Below the pieces are notes generated by a model, which worked only from the letters and a program-made list of their open reading frames with translations, was not told the DNA's origin and ran no database searches. Shown here one piece after another: positions 44,846-55,526 of a stretch of 64,000 nucleotides of DNA; within the stretch, counting starts at the first letter, position 1, and every line of letters starts with the position of its first letter. Origin of the DNA: Sorghum bicolor (lineage: Eukaryota > Streptophyta > Magnoliopsida > Poales > Poaceae); assembly GCF_000003195.3 (NCBI RefSeq), contig NC_012879.2, positions 36,511,596 through 36,575,595 on the forward strand, written 5' to 3'. The translations under genes were made by a program, and so were the position numbers.

Positions 44846-45480
44846 ATGCTTGTCGACTTTCTCTATGCAAACACCGACATGTTTGCATGGAGTCCCTCGG
44901 ACATGTCTGGCATACCGAGGGAAGTCACCGAGCACTCCTTGGAAGACGGTTCCAAGCCAGTGAAGCAACACTTGCGCCACTTCAACGAGGAGATGTGCAA
45001 GATCATTGGTGGGGAGGTCCACAAGCTTTTGATGGTTGGATTCATCAAGGAGGTTCATCATCCTGACTGGATGTGAGACCCTTTCATTCCTTGATGCTTA
45101 TTCCAGTTACCATCAAATAAAAATGAAAGAGTCTGACCAGCTCGCGACCTCTTTCATCACACCTTTTGGGATGTACTGCTATGTAACCGTGCCCTTTGGG
45201 CTTCGAAACACCAGGGCAACATACCAATGGTGCATGCTCCATGTTTTTGGGGAACACATAGGGTCGACGGTTGAGGCATACATCAATGACATTGTCGTCA
45301 AGTCAAAGAGGCAAGGCGACCTGATTCGGGACCTCGAGATCGCCTTTGGCTATCTGTGCACAAACAAAATCAAGCTCAACCCCAAAAAGTGTGTCTTTAG
45401 CGTACCTCGAGCCATCCTTTTATGATACATAGTCTACCAGCGTGGCATCGAGGCCAACACCGAGAAAGTCTCGGCCATCA
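44846..45480 (+). pseudogene. Reverse transcriptase of H, deleted and mutated
   Basis: The start reads ANTDMFAWSPSDMSGIPREV and ends HHPDW. The next expected RT block (about 40-50 residues of the PVLVKKKNGKWR region) is missing, and the sequence jumps to FLDAYSSYHQIKM. Then comes the active site YINDIVVKSK, where Y-x-D-D is required: the second Asp is Asn. KLNPKKCVF follows, then a stop near 45423. Both the deletion and the D to N change are inactivating. Confidence 0.82.
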
Positions 45481-45485
45481 CCAAG

Positions 45486-46110
45486 ATGAGGCCGATTCAA
45501 GACGTCAAGGGCGTACAAAAAGTTACGGGCTGTCTAGCGGCACTCAGTCGTTTCATCTCGATGCTGGGAGAAAAAGCACTACCATTATACCGGCTCCTAA
45601 AGAAAGTTGAGCGCTTTGCGTGGACCACCAAGGCTGAGGAAGCTCTCGACAAACTCAAGAGAATGCTGACCACAACTCCGGTCCTAGTGCCCCCTCGACC
45701 CGCAGAACCTTAGCTCCTTTATGTTGCGGCAACGACCCAGGTCGTTAGTGCAGCTGTAGTGGTTGAGAGGTCGGAAGACAGCCACACGCTTCCTGTTTAG
45801 CAGCCAGTCTACTTCATCAGTGAGGTGCTCTCAGAAACAAAGGTATGATACCCCTAGATTCAAAAACTATTCTATGCTGTGATTCTCGCCTGACGCAAGT
45901 TGCAGCACTACTTTCTCTGCCATCCGATCACGGTGGTCTCATCCTTTCTGCTAGGCGAGATCATCTAGAATCAAGAGGCTACTAGGAGGATCACCAAGTG
46001 GTCAATCGAGCTCATGGGGGAAACCCTCACCTATGCGCCTCACAAAGCCATCAAGTCCCAAGCACTGGCAGATTTCATCGCAGAATGGACGGACACCCAG
46101 CTTCCCCTGC
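45486..46110 (+). pseudogene. RNase H (first) of H, decayed
   Basis: VQKVTGCLAALSRFISMLGE and WTTKAEEALDKLK mark the RT-RNase H linker. LLYVAATTQVVSAAVV, QPVYFISEVLSETK, IQKLFYAV and ALADFIAEWT follow, with stops at 45711-45713, 45798-45800 and 45855-45857. The last two replace Gln expected in QQPVYF and YPQIQK, consistent with CAG to TAG mutation. Confidence 0.75.
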
Positions 46111-46640
46111 TCAGGTCCAAGCGGAACTCTGGACGATGTACTTTGACAGGTCACTTATGAAGATGGGGGCTGGGGCAGACCTGCTATTCATCTCCCCTTG
46201 GCGTCAACATGAGGTACGTGATGTGAATACATTTTGTGGCGTCTAACAATGTCGTCAACTGGTTAAGGATCGCTATCGAGCTTGGGGTCCGACGCCTCGA
46301 CGTCTGAGGCGATTCTCAGCTGGTCATCGACCAAGACATGAAAGCATCGAGCTGACACGACCCAAAAATGGAGGCTTACTACAAGGAAGTACGCAAGCTT
46401 GAAGACAAGTTCTATGATCTCGAGCTCAACCACATCGCCCGATGATAAAATGAAGCGGCTGGTGAACTTGCCAAGATCGCGTCCACTCGAGGCACTATCC
46501 CACCAGACGCATTCTAAAGAGACCTGCTCGAGCCCTCTGTCGACCTCAGCACGGGAGCCGACATCGAGGCACCGGAACCCGATCCTGTCGACACGGTCAA
46601 GGCTCTCCTAATAGCGGTGGCAGTGATGGAGGTCGAGCAA
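46111..46640 (+). pseudogene. Second (archaeal-like) RNase H domain of H
   Basis: ELWTMYFDRSLMKMGAGADLLFISP matches the start of the extra RNase H of Tat elements (usual form WTMYFDGS...GAGAG). Later pieces such as the region encoding EAYYKEVRKLEDKF and AAGELAKIAST can be read in shifting frames to about 46500. A dual RNase H is diagnostic for the Tat lineage. Confidence 0.65.
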
Positions 46641-46795
46641 ACTCTTTGATGCCCTGGTCGACCACTTGACTGGCGTATGCCTTTCCTCGACTGCCTGATC
46701 TGAGGTGAGCTACCAGAAGATCAAGTTGAGGCCCGTCGTATCACTCGACGAGCCAAGTCATATGTGATCTACGGCGAAAGCAAATAGTTGTACCG

Positions 46796-47910
46796 GTGAA
46801 GCCCGACGGGAACCTTGCAGCGCTGCATCACCATGGAGGAAGGACGGAAGCTCCTCGAGGATCTGCACTCAGGGGCTTGCGACTACCAGCGACTGCCAGA
46901 GCCCTCAACGGCAATGCCTTTCGACAAGGTTTCTACTGGCCAATGGCCATCGCTGACGCCATCGAGCTTGTTCGGTCGTGCCATGGGTGCCAATTCTATG
47001 CCAAACAAACTCACCTCCCGGCTCACGCTCTACAGATGATCACCATCACCTGGCCATTCGTGGTATGGGGCCTCGACCTCGTGGGTCCTCTCCAAAAGGC
47101 AGGAGGTGGGTATACCCATCTGCTGGTGGCCATTGACAAATTCTCGAAGTAGATTGAGGCTCAACCATCACAAACATTCACTCAGAGGAGGTCGTTCTTT
47201 TCTTCATCGACATAATCCACCGGTTTGGGATACCCAACGTCATCATCACCGACAATGGCACACAGTTCACTATAAAAAAGTTCTTGGACTTCTGTGATCG
47301 GCATCACATCCATGTGAACTGGTCTGCAGTAGCTCACCCTCAAACTAATGACCAGGTCAAGCGTGCCAACGACATGATTTTGCCAAGGCTCAAACCTAGA
47401 ATCTACAACCGGTTAAAGAAATTCGGCAAGAAATGGGTCGAGCAACTCTCCTCGGTCCTATGGAGCTTAAGAACGACGCCAAGTAGAACCACGAAGTTCA
47501 CCCCATTTTTAATGGTCTATGGCTCCGAGGCCATGCTTCCAACAAATCTTGAGTATGGGTCGCCCTGACTAAAAGCATACAACGAGCAGACAAACAAGGA
47601 GACCTGAGAAAACACGGTCAACCAACTTGAGGAAGCTTGAGACTTGGCCCTCCTCAACTCAGGAAGGTACCAGCAGAAGCTTCGACGCTACCACGACAAA
47701 CACGTACGAAAGAGGGACCTGAACGTAGGCGAACTCGTCCTACGTCGACACCAAAGCAATCAAGGATGCCATAAGCTGACCCCACCATAGGAGGGTCCAT
47801 ATGTGGTGGCCGAGGTCTTGAAGCCTAGGACGTAGAAGCTCGCGGATGAAAAGGGGACGGTCTTCACCAATGCTTGGAACATCGAATAGATACGTCGCTT
47901 CTACCCCTAA
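46796..47910 (+). pseudogene. Integrase of H, decayed, catalytic Glu lost
   Basis: FRQGFYWPMAIADAIELV and CHGCQFYAKQTH give the zinc domain. GLDLVGPLQKAGGGYTHLL holds the first Asp and ITDNGTQFT (about 47250) the second. AHPQTNDQVKRAND has Lys where the third catalytic residue (Glu in QVERAN) should be. The C-terminal part reads LRTTPSRTTKFTPF, GSEAMLP, YHDKHVRKRDLNVGELVLRR and NIE-stop-IRRFYP, with stops at 47150-47152 (expected SKWIEA), 47788-47790 (PWEG) and 47887-47889 (IEQ). Confidence 0.8.
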
Positions 47911-48478
47911 AGCTTCGAGGCTTTATATTTCATACACATCTTGTACCACCGAGGCTCTGTGAATGAACATTTGAATGAATGAAAAGTACTTTTTCGAGTA
48001 ATACATGATGTTACCATTAAATCTCGACGTTAGGAGGAAGTGTCGACTATGCCCCATCATAGTTGAAACTCCCTTGGGGGCTAGCAGGGGGGACCCCATA
48101 AACTCCTAAAAAATTGAACGTTCTTTCAAAAAGCTCGGCGTTATCTTTTCCTTTGTAAGCCTTGAGGAAATCTCACACGATTGAGTAGTAAAGACACCTC
48201 AAGTCCCTTAAGGGCTAAGGGACGTCGAGCCTGAGAATCCCTATGTCTCTGGGCTATGGTAACTCTACTCACTCCCTTACTCTTAAGGCAATCGAGGTTG
48301 TTTATATGTAAGATCGATCGAGGAACACGAATCTAGGCACCAAGGCAATAAGGGAGACTCCAGCATAAAAATAACAAGAACATACATAAACCATGAGTTT
48401 TAAGGCCACTTAGGCCACAATGCTGTTCAGAGTTAAGTACAAAATATAATACATTGGGCCTAGATACCTAGATTAGGC
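47911..48478 (+). other. Non-coding spacer of H after pol
   Basis: No gene. It holds a G-rich CCCTTGGGGGCTAGCAGGGGG near 48071-48091, possibly an internal polypurine tract. It lies between pol and the 3' end of the antisense ORF. Confidence 0.5.
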
Positions 48479-48975
48479 TCACAGGCCTTGACCATCATTT
48501 CCGCCATCCCCACTCTCATCCCCATCTTCTGCACCCGCACCGGCTTCAGGAGGAAACACCTCTGGCTCAAACAGCTTCACCAGCCTCTCGCCAGGTCCCT
48601 CCGCTTCATCGATTAAGGCGTGGAGCCTCTCCTCATTCTTGGCGTCGGTCTTGGAGATGTCGGTGACGAAGCCATGGGATACTACCTCCATGTCATAGGA
48701 GAAGCCCGAGCAAACGACCGCTATAGCCCGCTTCACCCCAGTATGGAGGGCATCCCACACTCGGTCCCTCATAGCAACGCCTAAGTAGCACAGCTGGTCG
48801 ACCAGAGCGTCGCCCCGAGCCGCGTCCCCCGCCTTATTTGCGGGTTCGAGCTCTTAGGAGGTCGAGAGGTCGTTGATTGCTGTTCTTAGTCGACCTGTCA
48901 GCACGATCTCCCCCTCGAGCTATGCCTTAAGAGACTGGGAGTCAACCTAGGCTGCCATCAAATCATCCTTAAGCA
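48479..48975 (-). pseudogene. Last exon of antisense ORF of Tat element H
   Basis: The minus-strand frame ends at 48479 and reads back through MRDRVWDALHTGVKRAIAVV, LIDEAEGPGERLVKLFEPEVFPP and an acidic Gly-rich end. This matches the C-terminus of the 'putative gypsy-type transposon' proteins carried antisense downstream of pol in grass Tat elements. Upstream codons (RLRTAINDL, LVDQLCYLGVAM) are interrupted by stops including two TAGs (48920-48922 and 48947-48949, minus strand). A splice acceptor (TCTCTGCAG) precedes the exon. The function of these antisense proteins is unknown. Confidence 0.7.
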
Positions 48976-49102
48976 CTGCAGAGATCAAAATAAGAAATCA
49001 GATGATAGAAAAGGAACACTGCACAAACAAAGAAAATACAAGGGCATAGAAAACAATGGAACCAAGAACAAGGGTCCAATGGCAATGACTCGAGGGGCTT
49101 AC
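48976..49102 (-). other. Candidate intron of the antisense ORF
   Basis: Minus strand: GTAAGC at 49102-49097 as donor, a pyrimidine-rich 3' part and TCTCTGCAG as acceptor ending at 48976; length 127 bp. Element G begins immediately next to the donor. Confidence 0.5.
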
Positions 49103-51962
49103 TGTAACACCCAAGGTGTCTGTCACTTGTTAAGTACTAGGTTTGAGCTCAAACATGACAAGCTCAATGGTAACAAAGAGGTCATAGTCAACCTATGAAA
49201 GTAAACCACAACTTGGACTTGGATGATGCACCTTTACTTACATATAGGCCCTTTTTTAAAAGGTATGCTTAGATTATGCTAGTGGAACATTTTCCAAGTG
49301 TCTCATATCCATCCCAATCTATATTGGTCTCTGGAAAAGTTTGGTGAAGTTTGGAATCAAGAAGTCACATGAAATGATGAGTTATATCCTTGTTGGAATG
49401 GCTCTATTAAGGAAATAGAATCATGGGTCATGAACCAAACCTTCCAAACTTGCTCATACGACACTAGATGAATTATACAACAGAAGTCATGAAGGGTTCA
49501 TGTTGAGCTTATGTCAAGAAAATGCTTCAATTGGCCTAAAATCCTATTTGGAGCTTTATCGGGTTACTGCTTTGACCAAAGTGAAAGATTGACTTCTGTT
49601 GTAGTTATGAGGTTTGACCCTAAATGAAAGTTATATTTTTGCTTCTGTAGAATAAACTTTATTCAAGGGTGAAGAACCAAATCAGCATGCAAATAGTTCA
49701 AACAGAGGCTCAAAGATCGAATCAGCTGCTGCTTTTTAGCCGTGAGAAATAATTCTAAGTCCCTGGAAGTACAGCAGTGAGTTAGATCTTTCGTGACGTT
49801 TTACTATCCAAATTCATATGGTAACTCAATTAGATTCCTTAATATGAGTTGGAGTACTCTTCTTGATGAAAGTAATGGATCAAGTATCATCAAATTTGGA
49901 GTTCATTTGATTATCTAAAAGTAGCTCCCAAAACAGCAAAAAGTTATTTTATCGCTAAACGGAGATCGACCCGTTGGCATGCCGCGTTCTCGTGTTTTTG
50001 TTAAGCAACTAAAGTTGGTCCAAGAATAAAAGTGGTGGACAATTGTTTGGAGAAGGTCATGTAAAAAGTTGCATCAAGTTTGACATGGTTTATACTATCA
50101 ATTCTTGGTTTTTCTAATCACCATCAATACGTTGACGCTCGAGACTTGGTATCTAATTATCTCTTAATCTGTTGATCTAATGGTCGAGCACCCTTAATCA
50201 AAGTTATAGTGCACGGCGGGGTGAGCAAACTTTGTTTTTGGCCCATCTCAAAATTCGGCCTGGAACAAGCCCAAAATCGTCTCCCACCTTGCCTACTCCG
50301 ACGCGTGCCACGTGCTCGACGATATGCCTGCGTGGCCGCCATGCACCAGAGCGCGCCCCACCATTGCTGCACCTCTGCTGCTGCTCCATTTCATGTTTGG
50401 GACAGCCAGAAGGGCTCTCCACTCCCTCACTCACTCGCCTCCACATCCTCCTCCACTCCCTGCTCGCCATCCTCGCCCTCATAGCGTTTCTGAGTATGCT
50501 CCGCCATGGCCATGGACCACGAGCAGAGCTCGAGCTCCTGCTGCTGCTGGCTGCAGCCGGCCAAGGCCAAGGCCAGGTCCGGGCGTGGCCATGGCTAGAC
50601 GAGGCCAGGCCGCCGGCTGGCTCCCTGCTACCACCGGCCGCTCTCCAGCAGAGTCCCCGGCCATGTCGTCGGCCATGTCGTCCTCTGTTCGTAAGAAGAA
50701 GAAGGCAGGGACGCCTTGTTGGAATATGAAACAACTCAGGGTTCCAGATACGAAGCCAAGACTCATATGAATAGTGCTCTGGACGGCGGGTTGATTCGGA
50801 GAAAATTCAGGGTACCCGATGCAAAGTCGTTTTCCTTTATCTTTTGTTTTTGCAGATTTTTTGTATGAACTTTAAAAATACATAGTAATTTATAGAAAAG
50901 TCGTAAAATAGCAAATATGGGCTTTTTGGAATCCGAATCCTTGTGAAATTCTTTATGTAGTAGATCTATAATATGGCATGGTTTAGTTTGACGTTTTAGT
51001 TGTAAAAATAGATTTATGCAGTTAGGTTTTAATTGCTTGTTATATTTGTCTTTTTCATAACTGCTGTAGTATTGCTCGAATAAATGTGAAAATATTCTGA
51101 AATGCTTTTCATATGATATTTGATGTCTGGCATTTGTTTCACGAATTTAGGACTGATAGATTAAGAGTTATGAAAATAACAAATGCCCTGTGTTCCTTTG
51201 CTCATATTATGAGTGGATCTGCATGTTTGTGTTGTTTGGCTCAGTTAAGTTGTGAATCATGCCTTAATGAAAATATATAAGTTATATTTCTTTTCATAAG
51301 ATTTCCAGAAAGGTAAATAGCACAAATTTTGGTTAAGCACATGTTTAGTTATAGTGGTTTAAAGTACTGTTCTAGTTTCTGTCTAAACCCAGACAGGGTT
51401 GCATTGTTTGTAATGTAAGACCTTTTTAGTTGTAGATTTATCTGTATATGTTTATAACAAAGTTGTTCACAATTAATTAAGGTTTCTAGAAAGTATATAA
51501 CCATAATTTATGGACATGTGAAACTCATGTTATGGGTGTTTAATGTAGCATGACAGATTTTGTCTATGTTTTGGACAAAGATATCTTCATGGGATTAATT
51601 GACCTTGTTAACTGTAGATTCATATTTAGATGATAATAAGAAAGTTGTAGGTAACTTTATAAGATTTCCAAAAATATAAGAATCATGTTTGCTGGAGGTC
51701 TACAACTCCAGTTATGCTGCTTTGAAGTGCCAATCAGTTTTCTGTGTGTAATTGTACCTCTATTGTTTGGCAGCATGAGCAGTTTTATTTATGCAACTAA
51801 TTCCATGATATAAATGATGTTTGTGTGCAACTTGTCTATATAAAAGATGTAGATAATTTATTAACATATCTTGTGGTAAAGTTGCATATCGTTTGGCTAA
51901 GTGGTTTATGAGTTACAATAGTATGAAGTTCATCCCTTGAAATGCTTGTTCTCTGTAAGTTC
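49103..51962 (+). repeat. LTR of element G, left part
   Basis: Starts TGTAACACCC, collinear with F's LTR from 29146, including the GC-rich segment (about 50280-50700). It is interrupted at 51963 by element C, and continues at 60827. The left flank is CTTAC (49098-49102). Confidence 0.85.
51958..51962. other. Target-site duplication of element C (left copy)
   Basis: AGTTC directly precedes the 5' LTR of C and is repeated at 60827-60831. Confidence 0.92.
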
Positions 51963-54010
51963 TATTGGCGGTTCTTAATGACATATTTACCCCGCCAACA
52001 TAGTCCATGCAAAGGAAGTAAAGCATGTATTTTACTCACATATACTTATTAAATGCTTACCAAGTTCCACATGTAGTGCAAGTTGTGTTTTGCAGATCAT
52101 ATACAGGCATACAGCTGGAAAGCAAATAAAAAGGCGCAATCCGACACGTCAAAAAATGCGCAAATAAACAAGTACCAAAAAGCCCAATATAGAAGTGCAT
52201 CAATTTGCAGGTGGACCCGGACTCAGGGGCCCGAGAGGAAAGCAACGGGCTTCGGGCCGGGGCCAGCGGGGCCCACCACGGGGCGGCCGCCCCCTAGGGT
52301 TGGCCGACCCTGGCCCAGCCCATCTTGGCACCGCGTTTCGCAGAGGCGGTGCTGAGCCTATCCTCCCGCAGTCCCCGTGTGCAAATTTCAGTTTACACCC
52401 TGGGGAACCGACCTTCCCCACCTATATAAGGAGGGAGAGAGGGAGGCTCCATTCATCTCATCACATTCACAATCAACACTCCACCCTCAAGGCACTTGGG
52501 CACTACCTCTTCTTAGTTTTTTCCTTTTAGCTTTTAGAGAGAGAGAGTTGGGTGAGCTATCAAGGAGGGCTTGGCTCCTTGGAGAGAAACTTGGGTATGA
52601 ATAAAGAATATCTTTACTCCAAGTCCATGCCTTATCATGTCCGATATAGTTCTTCATATGAACTAGAGTATAGTTCTTATGCTATGGTATATGACATAGA
52701 TCATAGGCCCTGTTTTATGATGCTAGCATATGAACTAGAATATAGTTCTAGTGAAAATGATATGACATACATTTTAGTATATAGTTCTTATAGTATAATG
52801 CTACCCTAGGGCTAGTAGTGTATTATATGAACTAGTGCTAAGTGTATGTTGTATTATTCTCACTTAGGACTTTAGTCTAATTGCTTCATGTTAATTAATT
52901 GGCTAGAAATAGCTTTGTGTGAAGATGGGGGTTTATCATGCTCTTTTGAGTAGGCTCGGGCTTCTTACCTGTCGATCTGTAGGGTCGGGGACCCGGGGGA
53001 GTCCGAGTAGGTTCTTTGCATGTAAGCATGGTGATGGGGTGTAAAGGCCGGGTAAATGCATTGTCCTAGTCCACGGTTGAGGGGATGGCGGCAGGTGGTG
53101 ACAGCCCCGTCTGTCCTTGGCATTCCCCCACGTTCGGCTAGGGTGTAGGAGTCTAAATAGTTGCGGAGGTTGCTGGCAGACCAGTACTCGCGTAACCTCC
53201 CAAACCATCTAAACACAGCACTAGATCTAGGTAGTATAATTACATGATTAACTTGTTCTATGACATATCTAGGACCACGCCTGCTCCAATAGGTTGTTTG
53301 TTTTTTCTTTGATTCAATTCATTCTTTTAGTCTCTTTTTATTCCTTAGCCCATATGCCATGCCTAGATTGTGATGGATCACTATTCTACATATAAATGTT
53401 TATCACCTGCTTTGACTTTTGATTCCATTATTGCTATCATAATTACTTTGATCTATGCTTATCTTAGAATCCTTAACATATTAAGCCTTCCTTAGAGCGA
53501 ACCTATAAATACGACACTCGGTAAATCCCCGGGTTGAAATGCTACACGATAATTCCCATCCGCTTGCGGTACTTAAACTCCAAACCTAAGGAACTATCAC
53601 CCCGGTATATACTTAAAACTGTTGCTAGACATGCGCCGAGCTAGTGACTTGTTAAGGAATACCAAGATGGCAATCCTAGTGCCGCTACCATGATTAAGAA
53701 CTGGAACCCTACCCTAATGGTAATAAGGCACCGTTATCGGGAAGGTAGATCTAGCTTCCTATTCAAGGTGGTGATGCTACGGATCTCCCAATATAACACT
53801 GCTAATGTCATTATCACGAGTAGAGCAGAACCCTATTCTAGGTAGCGACGCTAAGAAACGCTAACAAGCATTTCTGGCACCGTTGCTTAGGAAAGATTTA
53901 TACTCTAATCTTGGTGATTGCATTAGTAAGTGTTATCACGACATTTCTGACATCGTTGCTGTGGACGGATTAAACCCTGTTCTTAGTGATGACGTTAAGA
54001 AATGCCAACA
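51963..54010 (+). repeat. 5' LTR of element C
   Basis: 2048 bp. It starts TATTGGCGG, where the 3' copy has TGTTGGCGG (a G to A change in the terminal TG), and ends AATGCCAACA. It contains many AGTTCTT/AACTAGA repeats at about 52635-52830 and a ladder of primer-site-like units at 53677-54010. Confidence 0.92.
52269..52430 (+). promoter_or_regulatory. U3 promoter of C: palindromes and TATA
   Basis: GGGCCCAC (52269-52276), GGGGCGGCCGCCCC (52280-52293), GGGTTGGCCGACCC (52297-52310; one change from a perfect palindrome, which is intact in the 3' LTR at 59119-59132), then TATATAAG at 52423-52430. Confidence 0.6.
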
Positions 54011-54036
54011 AGCATTTCTGGCGCCGTTGCCGGGGA
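53677..54036 (+). repeat. Ladder of about 73-bp units, each ending in a tRNA-Asp primer-like site
   Basis: Primer-like sites start at 53726, about 53800 (weak), 53875, 53948 and 54019 (the real one), spaced 74, 75, 73 and 71 bp. A weaker one lies at 53677. Units share an ACCCT(A/G)TTCT-type segment, then GACG(C/T)TAAGAAA, AACAAGCATTTCTGGC and GTTGC. All but the last unit lie inside the LTR. Confidence 0.7.
54019..54036 (+). promoter_or_regulatory. Primer-binding site (tRNA-Asp) of C
   Basis: TGGCGCCGTTGCCGGGGA, a perfect 18-base complement of the plant tRNA-Asp 3' end, 8 bases after the LTR. Confidence 0.93.
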
Positions 54037-54163
54037 AGGCTAATATGAAAATGATTCTAGATAAATATAATCAAGTAATCTGATGTGCGTAATGAGTCAA
54101 TTGTTATGCAGGCTAACTCTGCCTGTTTTCTCCCTGTTGTGTATGAAACAGGAGGAATAGTGT

Positions 54164-55526
54164 ATGCCTGGTTTCTCTTTGCCGGAAAACTACATCTCCA
54201 ATCCGAGGCACTCCTAAGGACTAGACGGTCTCGAACCGTTTCGTCTTCTGCTACTCCACCGACAAGTGAACCAGCTGGTACCGCACCAACCCCGAACGAA
54301 CTCATGGCCGCCAAGAAGATACTCCGCGAGTTCTCCGTGCCCGCTGTCACCAACGTGGCCACTGGCCCCACTGTTGACACGGCCGGCAAGAACATCGAGC
54401 TACGCACCGGCCTGATCACCATGGTGCAGGCGAGCCCATTCTGTGGCTTGCCAAGCGAGGATGCGAATGCACACCTTCAACACTTCCTGGAGCTATGTGA
54501 CATGATTGTCATCAAGGACATCACTCCTGATGTCATTCGGCTCTGCCTCTTTCCTTTCTCCCTCGTGGGGAAGGCGAAGAGGTGGTTCTATCAAGATAAG
54601 GAAGCTGTCACCACGTGGGCAAAATGCTCCGCGGCATTCCTCGCCAAGTTCTTCCCCATAAGCAAAACCAATGCTTTGAGGGGAAGGATTGCCAGTTTTC
54701 AACAAAATGCCAGCGAAACAATCCCTAAAGCATGGGAGCAGCTACAAGAGTACATCCTAAGCTGCCCCCATCACAGCATGGAGAACTGGATGGTGCTCCA
54801 GAACTTCTACAATGGGCTCACACCCATGTCGAAGGGACACCTAGACGCCGCCGCTGGAGGCGCGTTCCTATCACTTACCACCGCTGGGGCCAAGGCCCTG
54901 ATCGAGAAGATGGTAGAACACCACAGCTGGGGGAGGACAGAACTCAACCACCAGCTGCCAAAACACAAAAAGGCATGCATACCGTGAAGGAGACGGATAT
55001 GCTTGCCGCAAAAATAGATTTATTGATGAAGCAACTCACCGAGAGGAACCAAGAGAACCCCTCGAACTCGGTGAAGGCCATAGACTCGCACATGACGTGC
55101 GAGGTCTGTGGAGAAGTTGGCCATTCGGGGAATAATTGCCCCGAAACCCGTGAAGACGCTGCCTACATTAACAACGGGTTCCGCCAACAAGGAGGCGCCA
55201 ACCAAGGTAATGGTTGGAATAATCAGTCACGCTCTTCATTCCAAGGTAATTCGAGTTTTAATTTGAATCAACCTTCATTAAAAGACCTAGTTCTTGGACA
55301 AGCTAAAATAAATGAAAACTTAACTGAAAAGTTGCTGTCCAATGATAAGGTTTTAGAAAACATAAATACAAAAATAGAAAACCTTGCCTCTTCCGTACAA
55401 AACCAACTGAGCTTTAATAAAATGATAGAAACACAACTAGCTCAGATCGCCGCTGCAATTCCTACGGAGAATGCGGGTAGACTCCCGGGGCAACCCGAGA
55501 ACTCTCCCACTAATCATGCAGGGTGA
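54164..55526 (+). pseudogene. Gag of element C, two frameshifts, no protease
   Basis: The native start is probably ATG 54164 (MPGFSLPENY, matching B's MSGFQLPSNF). The frame then shifts near 54215 into EALLRTRR, and again near 54935 in a G-run (GGGGGAGG). The capsid domain reads MVQASPFCGLPSEDANAHLQ, LFPFSLVGKAKRWFY and FQQNASETIPKAWEQLQEY. A CEVCGEVGHSGNNC zinc knuckle lies near 55098-55140. The frame stops at 55524-55526 after PENSPTNHAG, where B continues into its protease. So the C lineage lost the protease and uses a short gag. Maturation in trans would be needed. Confidence 0.82.

Larger units (their letters stand above)
41790..49102 (+). mobile_element. Element H: decayed Tat-lineage element
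   Basis: A GC-rich stretch encodes, in order, gag, protease, RT, RNase H, a second RNase H-like domain, integrase and an antisense ORF. This is the layout of the Tat lineage (RIRE2/Retand-like). Every gene has stops or frameshifts, so it is older than B and C. No 5' LTR is seen; it joins fragment I near 41790. Element G cuts it at 49103. Confidence 0.83.

Noticed and set aside
52552..52809. 85-codon Tyr/Ser-rich frame in C's LTR
   Set aside because: The peptide simply translates the AGTTCTT repeat array; both copies are LTR duplicates.
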